DNA of 64,000 nucleotides, from contig CALODL010000011.1 of the NCBI GenBank assembly GCA_942492115.1, positions 62,001 to 126,000 of the forward strand, read 5' to 3'. Under the pieces are notes generated by a model. That model had not been told where the DNA came from and made no database searches. It saw nothing but the letters and a program-made list of their open reading frames with translations. How positions within the stretch are numbered: the first letter of the stretch is position 1; each line of letters opens with the position of its first letter. Both the position numbers and the translations under genes were made by a program. The DNA comes from CALODL01 sp942492115 (GTDB taxonomy: Bacteria > Planctomycetota > Phycisphaerae > UBA1845 > CAIVHJ01). Shown here piece by piece: positions 58,223-64,000 of this stretch.

Positions 58223-59773
58223 CTACAGTAGTTTGAATGAATTGTCTTCGATGCCGACGAGGGCGTGTTCGGAAGCCGGAACGGACTCGCAAACGTATTG
58301 CGACTGAATGCCCTTGATCCACGCTTTCGCCCTGTCAGTCAGCTGGAAGTCAGCGTCCATGAACCGCCCCGGGCTGACGAGAATGCCGAGATCAGCACCC
58401 TCATAGAAGTAATCACCTGCGCCGGAGATGCGCAGGAAGAACGCCCGATTCTCGTGCTGGACGGTCCGGCGATGCGTCTGTATACGCACGTGGCGGATGC
58501 TGCCGTCGTCGCAAAGTTCCCAGATGCCAGAGGGCGGGGCGGAGATGATGCGCGCGACCTCGTTGCCCGTGTGCTTCATGACCAACTGTGACCACGAGTC
58601 GATGTTGTCCGGGTTGGCCCAGCGGTTGCTCAGTTTGGCTGGATCGACGTGATAGTTGATGTCCATCCATTCGATCAGATGAAAGAGGAACAACGGCGCA
58701 TCCGCGTGGGCGAATGAGGCGAGGTTGGTCATCGAGCTGGCACCGGTGATTCGGGGGTTGCACTCCCCGAGGTAGACTTCTCCGTTGTCCAGATCGGTCA
58801 GGAAATCGAGCTCGAAATAGCCGCGGTAGCCAAGTTCTTTGAGTTCGTCTCCGAACGCCATGGCGGATGCGCGGGCCCGCTCGCGGATCTCTGTGCTGAA
58901 TGCACCGGCAAAGACCTCGTTGCCGCACCACCCCCCTTTGTAGGGCGTGAGTTCCTTGAAGCCGACGAGTTCAGTCATGAGTGGCCCGACGATAGTGCCC
59001 CGACGCGTCACGCACGCTTCCAGCGCGGCACCCCGGCAGCGGATCCGCTTCATCACCTTGACCTCGGGGGCGGACACGATGTCATGGGCATACTTCTCGA
59101 AGTCGGTCTCGTTCGACACGAAGAACGTCGTGTGTCCCGAGTCACCGTAAGCTGTTTGAATCACGAGGTCATCGCCCAGGCTTGCGGTCATCTTGCGCAG
59201 GCCCTTGAACGATTCGACCCGGCCGAGAACGTTGGGGACCGAATGCACACCGGCGCGATCGGCGATGCGCGTCGTCTCGACTTTGTCGTCGATCTGGTTG
59301 CGCAGTTCGGCGGCGGGGAAGCACACTTCGAGTCCAAGATTGCGGCACAGTTCTTCTGTCCGTTCGTCGAACATCAGGAACACGGCTTTGCCGCCCGGCC
59401 CACGTTGGCGGACCAGATCGGCAACGGCAGGATGGGCGAGCAGGTAGTTGTTGATGTCTTCGATCGACGTCCAGGGGGCGTGTTCGATTTCGGGTGGGAC
59501 GAAGACGTTGGGGTGTTCTCCGTCGAAACAATCAATCGCATTGATGAACATGAAGCTTCGAACCCATTCGTCCATTCCCAGAAGATTGAACGGGGTGGCG
59601 CTGATGAAGTACACGGGCTCGTCGTTGTGGTAGAAGTAACGGCGGATATCGGAGACACCGCGGAGTGCCCGGGGGCGCTTCGCGGGGGATCGATCAGCGG
59701 TCAGTGGGCGGGCGGCGCGGGCAACCGCCGGCTTTGATGTGTTCTGCGATGATCCAGGTCGGGTACCACCCAT
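58223..59773 (-). CDS. ATP-grasp ligase
   Basis: This 516-residue protein has V-I-Q-T-A-Y-G-D-S-G-H-T-T as nucleotide-binding loop, M-K-R-I-R-C-R-G and the metal site G-Y-F-E-L-D-F...G-E-C-N-P-R-I-T-G-A-S. The fold is biotin-carboxylase-like, with ligase chemistry joining a carboxylate to an amine through acyl phosphate. The ATG at 59773 has AAAGGG about 10 bases upstream; an earlier TTG (59791) would overlap the decarboxylase. A basic, flexible N-terminal 40 residues precede the domain. With a decarboxylase next door, amidation of an amino acid or polyamine is plausible (inference). Confidence 0.78.
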   Translation of the reverse strand: MGGTRPGSSQNTSKPAVARAARPLTADRSPAKRPRALRGVSDIRRYFYHNDEPVYFISATPFNLLGMDEWVRSFMFINAIDCFDGEHPNVFVPPEIEHAPWTSIEDINNYLLAHPAVADLVRQRGPGGKAVFLMFDERTEELCRNLGLEVCFPAAELRNQIDDKVETTRIADRAGVHSVPNVLGRVESFKGLRKMTASLGDDLVIQTAYGDSGHTTFFVSNETDFEKYAHDIVSAPEVKVMKRIRCRGAALEACVTRRGTIVGPLMTELVGFKELTPYKGGWCGNEVFAGAFSTEIRERARASAMAFGDELKELGYRGYFELDFLTDLDNGEVYLGECNPRITGASSMTNLASFAHADAPLFLFHLIEWMDINYHVDPAKLSNRWANPDNIDSWSQLVMKHTGNEVARIISAPPSGIWELCDDGSIRHVRIQTHRRTVQHENRAFFLRISGAGDYFYEGADLGILVSPGRFMDADFQLTDRAKAWIKGIQSQYVCESVPASEHALVGIEDNSFKLL

Positions 59774-59777
59774 GATA

Positions 59778-62561
59778 TCAGGCCCTTTCAAGGTTCAAAT
59801 TGCTCGCTTGTGCGGAGGCCGCCAGCGCCGAGTCCGTGAACACACGAAGGCCCTTGGCGCTGTCGTAGCCATGAATTTCTTTGACGTCGAGTTCCAGGAG
59901 GTATGCGATGATTTCGCGGCTGATCACCTGTCCGGGGACCAGCACCGGGAAACCGGGCGGGTACGGGGTGATGAACGCCGCAGAGACGAATTCCCGTCCG
60001 TCCTTGATTGCGCGAAGCAATTCGTGGTCCAACGTCACCAGGTCGATGTTGTTTTCGTTATAGGCGAGAAAGTACGCACGCCGGAGGTCGCCCTCGGCCG
60101 TGGGGAGTCCATCGGGCTTGAAGGCGGCGTGGAAGCGGCTGAAGTTCGGCAGCGGCGGGCCATCGGTCAGCGAGTCCACGCGGGCGGAGTGCCGCGACAG
60201 TCCGTTGCTGCTTTCCAGGGACAAGCGATCCGCAATGTGGTGCGAAATCTCGACGAGGACATCGACCAGGTAGGCGATATCACCGCGCGTGGTCCCGATA
60301 TTGGGCATGAACAGGACTGTGTTGCGCGAGGTCTTGTTGATCTGGATGTCGTACTTGTCCATCAGAAGATGACGGAAACTGTCGCCGTCCATTCCGGTTG
60401 CGCCAATGTAGAGCGTAACCCGTGTCGGATCGAGTGTGAACTCATCGACGTGATACGCCTCGTTGAGCGGTCCCCAACCGCTGTCGATATCGTAGTAGAA
60501 CTCGATGCCCGACTCACGGTGGGCATCGGGAATCATGTCCATCGGGCGCAATACGGAGAAGAAACGAATTAGATCAGGATGCTCGCTGATGCGCTGGCGC
60601 AGCGTCATCGCCAGGCCGATGGTTTCCTCGACCATCTCGAAACCCTCGAGTTCGACCTGGCGCCTGCCGACGTCGAGTGAGGCGATGATCTGGTAATTCG
60701 GCGACGTGGATGTGTGCGTCATGAACGCCTCGTGAAACGAGTCCGACGCCTTCTGCTCGAAATCCTCGTCATAGACGTGAATCATCGATCCCTGCCTCAG
60801 GGATGTCAGGGTCTTGTGCGTCGACTGCGTGGAGTAGACTCGGATGCGCACCTCGTCAGGATCGACGAGCGCGCGCCCTGTGGCGTCAATCCGCTTTCCA
60901 TCGTGGTCGGACAGCGACTTGTCCGCGGCCTGGAAGGCTTCGCGATAGGCCGGCGACCGCAGTCGTGCGCGGAGGCGTGCCGCGGAGTCCATCGCCGTGC
61001 GCCGACGGAGCGTCGGACTGAACCGACCATACGCAAACCAGGCTTCGTCCCATAGGAAGACCATGTCGGGCTTGATCGCCAGGACGCGTTCCATGACGCG
61101 TTCCGGGTCGTAGGTCAGCCCGTCGAACGTGCAGTTCGTGAGGATGAGCATTTTGACCCGGTCCAGCTTGCCGGCTTCCTTGAGTTCCAGGAGTTGCCGT
61201 TTGATCTCGACCAGCGGGACGGCGCCGTACATGGAGTATTGCGGCAGGGCGTACGAGTCCAGATAAACCGGCATGGCGCCGGCGAGCACCAGGGCATAAT
61301 GGTGTGACTTGTGGCAGTCGCGGTCGACGAGCACGATGTCCCCGGGCACAACGAGTGCCTGGGCCACGATCTTGTTCGCCGTCGACGTACCGTTGGTGAC
61401 GAAGAACGTGTGCCGCGCTCCGAAGGCTCTGGCCGCGAGGTCCTGGGCACGCTTGATCGGGCCACGCGGTTGGAGCAATGAATCGAGCCCGCCGCTTGTG
61501 GCCGATGTCTCGGCCATGAAGATATTGGGTCCATAGAACTCGAGGAGGTCGCGTGCCCAGTGCCCGCTGCTCATCGACTTGCCGCGGGCAATCGGCAGGG
61601 CATGGAACACCCCGGTGGGTTTCGCACTGAACCGTCGGAGGGCGTCGAAGAATGGCGTCTCGTAGCGGGCGCGAGCCCACTTCAGGACACTGAGGTGTTG
61701 TTCCATGTACTGCTCGAGCCGGTAGAACACGCGACGAAAATCGGTGCCCAGATTCCCCGCTACGCGCTCCAACGCGGCGTCGGTGACGAGGAACAGATCG
61801 AGCTCCGGGCGCAGCTTGCGCAGCAGCGCGCCCAGCTCGACGCTGCGTTCGAGACCGAAGCAGACCGGCAGGCGTTCGCGGTTGATCGTGTTCAGGTAGC
61901 GCTTGAAGGCCGGATGGCGGTGCGGCGTTTTGAAAGAGTAATTGTAACGTAAGAACACCGCCTGAATGGTCCAGTTGAACTGCACCGCGATGACCGCGTC
62001 CTCGAGTGTCGGCACGGTCACGACCTCGTACACGAATTCGTCCGTCGATCGCCGACACGCCCTCAATCCGTCGCGTAGTTCGTCGCGGTCATAGGCATCG
62101 ATGCCGTCGACGATGAGGACCTCGAAGTACGGCTTGCCGTCGCGTTGGGAGGGCTCGCGGACATGGCTGCGATGGTCGCGATGGTGGCCTGCTCGGCGGA
62201 TGGCGTCGTCCACGTCGGATGGCTCGCGGACCCTGTATACATCGCCCACAAGTTGCCGCGCGAGTTCCCGCGACTCGCTGGCCAGATCGGCGTAAGCACC
62301 CCGTTCGAGCAGATCTCCGAGATGAGCTACCAGTTCCGCGCCCGGGAACGCCCAGTAGGTCTCGAATACCCGCAAGTGTCCGAGGCATTCATCGACCTGG
62401 GCTCGAGGTTCAGCGAGGTCGCGGTTGGCCCGTGCGAACTCGTTGAGCCACGTCGCACGCAGCTGAAGATCGTTCCACGTGTCCATCCGCAACTGCGGTA
62501 CGGTGTACGGTCCCCATGAGGCGCCGCCCGCATGGGGGCTGGGTGGTTGCATGTCACTCAT
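59778..62561 (-). CDS. Orn/Lys/Arg decarboxylase family PLP enzyme
   Basis: This 927-residue protein is long for the family (about 700-780). An N-terminal wing-type region of about 330 residues precedes the fold-type I core: F-F-V-T-N-G-T-S-T-A-N-K, D-R-D-C-H-K-S-H-H, F-L-W-D-E-A-W-F-A-Y and the PLP lysine in S-T-H-K-T-L-T (Lys583). About 65 extra residues lie between the D-E-A-W and S-T-H-K motifs. The C-terminal domain has P-Y-P-P-G-F-P-V-L-V-P-G. It should convert a basic amino acid to its diamine or agmatine. The start overlaps the nitrilase stop (ATGA). Confidence 0.88.
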   Translation of the reverse strand: MSDMQPPSPHAGGASWGPYTVPQLRMDTWNDLQLRATWLNEFARANRDLAEPRAQVDECLGHLRVFETYWAFPGAELVAHLGDLLERGAYADLASESRELARQLVGDVYRVREPSDVDDAIRRAGHHRDHRSHVREPSQRDGKPYFEVLIVDGIDAYDRDELRDGLRACRRSTDEFVYEVVTVPTLEDAVIAVQFNWTIQAVFLRYNYSFKTPHRHPAFKRYLNTINRERLPVCFGLERSVELGALLRKLRPELDLFLVTDAALERVAGNLGTDFRRVFYRLEQYMEQHLSVLKWARARYETPFFDALRRFSAKPTGVFHALPIARGKSMSSGHWARDLLEFYGPNIFMAETSATSGGLDSLLQPRGPIKRAQDLAARAFGARHTFFVTNGTSTANKIVAQALVVPGDIVLVDRDCHKSHHYALVLAGAMPVYLDSYALPQYSMYGAVPLVEIKRQLLELKEAGKLDRVKMLILTNCTFDGLTYDPERVMERVLAIKPDMVFLWDEAWFAYGRFSPTLRRRTAMDSAARLRARLRSPAYREAFQAADKSLSDHDGKRIDATGRALVDPDEVRIRVYSTQSTHKTLTSLRQGSMIHVYDEDFEQKASDSFHEAFMTHTSTSPNYQIIASLDVGRRQVELEGFEMVEETIGLAMTLRQRISEHPDLIRFFSVLRPMDMIPDAHRESGIEFYYDIDSGWGPLNEAYHVDEFTLDPTRVTLYIGATGMDGDSFRHLLMDKYDIQINKTSRNTVLFMPNIGTTRGDIAYLVDVLVEISHHIADRLSLESSNGLSRHSARVDSLTDGPPLPNFSRFHAAFKPDGLPTAEGDLRRAYFLAYNENNIDLVTLDHELLRAIKDGREFVSAAFITPYPPGFPVLVPGQVISREIIAYLLELDVKEIHGYDSAKGLRVFTDSALAASAQASNLNLERA

Positions 62562-63520
62562 GATCCACCTGTCTTCGGAGGTGTGTCCAGGCTGTTTGCG
62601 GCGGCGGGAAGTGCGGCTGACATTGTTGCGTCATCTGCGGCAGATTCGGATGACATACCGGCCTTCGATCCGCGCGCCATTTTTTCGAGGGGGCCAAGTG
62701 TATCGAGATAGGCCGCAACGCCCGATGTGCGATCGTAAACCTTGAACTCGACCAGGCGGTCTCGAAAGCTCTTCAGTGGTTGGCCGAGACCCTTCAGCCC
62801 CACTTCACGCGATCGGCGGACGCGATCGAGATCAACCTCGATCGGCAGGCTCTCCTCGTTGGTTCCTGCCTGGTACAGCACATCGCCCGTCGGCGAAACC
62901 AGGATCGACCGACCATTGCCCCCATCGCCGATGCCATTGATGTCTATGACGAAGCACTGATTCATCGCTGCCGTTGCCCGCACGATGCTGAGCTCGACAT
63001 CCCGGTCGATACTTGGCGTCAGCGTGGGGTGCAGGATGACCTCGGCGCCCATCGCTGCAAGGGTTCGCGTGGTCTCCGGAAACCACATGTCATAGCAGAT
63101 GCTGAGCCCGAAACGCCCCGCGTCCGGGATATCGAAGACACAGAATTCCGTGCCGGACTCGACGCCGGTCTCGTAGGGCATGAACGGAAACATCTTTCGA
63201 TACCGCGTGACCACGACCCCTTGCGGGTTGATCACTGGAGCCATGTTGAAAATCCCGTGGTCCGTTGTTTCATAGAGTGACCCGGGGATCAACCAGATCT
63301 GGTGCCTGGCGGCGAGTTCACAGTAGCGTTTTTCAGTATCGTTGGGCACGGGCATGGCGTTGCCGGTCCAGCCTCCGAACGTGGCCAGTTCGCTGGCCAA
63401 AACCATTTGCACCCACGGGTAGAGGTGCATGAGCATCTCGATCCGATCACAAATGTGGTCGAGGTTCGACTGACGCCCCGAAATATTGAGCTGGAGTCCG
63501 GCGATGGCAAATGGGCGCAT
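62558..63520 (-). CDS. nitrilase-superfamily amidohydrolase
   Basis: This 320-residue protein has the catalytic triad Glu44 (L-A-S-E-L-A), Lys109 (R-Y-R-K-M-F) and Cys142 (I-C-Y-D-M-W-F-P-E), standard for carbon-nitrogen hydrolases. G-N-G-R-S-I-L-V-S-P-T-G-D completes the fold. The last about 50 residues are a low-complexity Ala/Ser extension. Family members include N-carbamoylputrescine amidase and omega-amidase. Position before a basic amino-acid decarboxylase fits polyamine metabolism, but specificity cannot be read from the sequence. Confidence 0.85.
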   Translation of the reverse strand: MRPFAIAGLQLNISGRQSNLDHICDRIEMLMHLYPWVQMVLASELATFGGWTGNAMPVPNDTEKRYCELAARHQIWLIPGSLYETTDHGIFNMAPVINPQGVVVTRYRKMFPFMPYETGVESGTEFCVFDIPDAGRFGLSICYDMWFPETTRTLAAMGAEVILHPTLTPSIDRDVELSIVRATAAMNQCFVIDINGIGDGGNGRSILVSPTGDVLYQAGTNEESLPIEVDLDRVRRSREVGLKGLGQPLKSFRDRLVEFKVYDRTSGVAAYLDTLGPLEKMARGSKAGMSSESAADDATMSAALPAAANSLDTPPKTGGS

Positions 63521-63535
63521 TGAATACGTGCTCCT

Positions 63536-64000
63536 TCAGGTGGCTGTCGAAGAGGGCTGGGAGACGAAGGACACGACCGCATTCTCGAGTATGTCGAGGC
63601 CGCGATTCAGATCATCGTCGGTAATGGTGATGGGCGCCAGAATCCTGATCGCGTTGCCATACACGCCGGCTGGAATGATGAGCAGGCCGTGCCGGCTGCA
63701 TTCGGCAATGATTCGCGCCACGAGGGCGGTCGCCGGCCGCGCGGGGTCACCGGCTTCGCACAGTTCGAGGGCCATCATCGCGCCGAGGCCGCGGACATCT
63801 GTCACCTCCGGGACGCGTGCCGCGATCGAGTTGAATCGATCGCGGATCACATCACCGCAGTGCTGCGCCCGTGCGTTGAGTTGCAAGCTGTCCATGCGTG
63901 CGATGTTTGCCAATGCTGCGGCGCACGCAACCGGGTTACCACCATAGGTTCCGCCGAGCGTGCCCGGTGTTACTTTGTCCATGACATGGCCGGAACCGAT
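63536..64000 (-). CDS. class-III aminotransferase, 3' part (cut by window edge)
   Basis: The frame is open from the right edge. It contains P-G-T-L-G-G-T-Y-G-G-N-P-V-A-C-A-A-A, G-L-G-A-M-M-A-L-E and N-A-I-R-I-L-A-P-I-T-I-T-D-D-D, the C-terminal part of 4-aminobutyrate/putrescine-type aminotransferases. The PLP lysine lies beyond the window. It ends 15 bases before the nitrilase start and is the most upstream visible member of the operon. Confidence 0.82.
   Translation of the reverse strand: MGSGHVMDKVTPGTLGGTYGGNPVACAAALANIARMDSLQLNARAQHCGDVIRDRFNSIAARVPEVTDVRGLGAMMALELCEAGDPARPATALVARIIAECSRHGLLIIPAGVYGNAIRILAPITITDDDLNRGLDILENAVVSFVSQPSSTAT

Overview
The window looks like chromosome of a planctomycete, most likely a Phycisphaerae-type bacterium. 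Three protein signatures point there: many small membrane proteins ending in a C-P-x-C-G-Y-D-x-R-A-T-P-x-R-C-P-E-C-G zinc ribbon, secreted proteins carrying D-C-N-x-N-x-x-P-D-E-C strings and G-D-F-N-H-D-C dockerin-like tails, and C-D-D-G-N cysteine repeats. The assignment rests on recognised family signatures, not on a search.

The centre of the window (5472-56920, about 51.4 kb) is an integrative element inserted in the 3' half of a tRNA-Gly(CCC) gene. A perfect 50-bp direct repeat bounds it. The copy at 56871-56920 lies inside the intact tRNA; the copy at 5472-5521 is the detached tRNA 3' end. The right end holds the element's own machinery: winged-helix regulator, replication-initiator-like protein, primase-helicase, excisionase-like protein, XRE-like regulator and tyrosine integrase. 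The most striking feature is that the att core lies inside the integrase reading frame. The frame runs through the tRNA into chromosomal DNA and stops at 56992. At the left end the same frame re-emerges from the att repeat and stays open for 74 more codons to 5746. The circular form should therefore encode an integrase with a different, longer C-terminus than the integrated form. A second, broken left end with the same design (tRNA fragment, in-frame tail, same 143-residue neighbour gene) sits at 30692-31782.

The cargo is mostly secreted or envelope protein genes on the minus strand: a four-gene beta-propeller/cohesin-like operon (8101-14720), FG-GAP and DUF4215 proteins, right-handed beta-helix proteins, a 1499-residue FG-GAP/beta-helix protein, and a giant cysteine-rich RHS polymorphic toxin with a nuclease-like tip, candidate immunity gene and orphan tip (33122-44372). 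Between them are clusters of tiny zinc-ribbon membrane proteins, many with overlapping stop and start codons. Insertion sequences have broken several cargo genes. Two IS3-family copies split a beta-helix gene and the RHS gene, and an IS21-family element splits an M50-like metalloprotease gene. Target duplications allow all three genes to be rebuilt in frame. No conjugation or capsid genes are visible.

The left flank (1-5471) carries a partial TraB/GumN-like protein, an ArsR regulator whose start codon lies in a perfect palindrome, MgtE, an NAD-dependent epimerase/reductase and a lipoprotein. The right flank (57223-64000) is a tight minus-strand operon: class-III aminotransferase, nitrilase-family amidase, Orn/Lys/Arg decarboxylase, ATP-grasp ligase and a C45/penicillin-acyltransferase-like NTN hydrolase. 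It looks like an uncharacterised route that makes, conjugates or processes a polyamine or amino-acid derivative.
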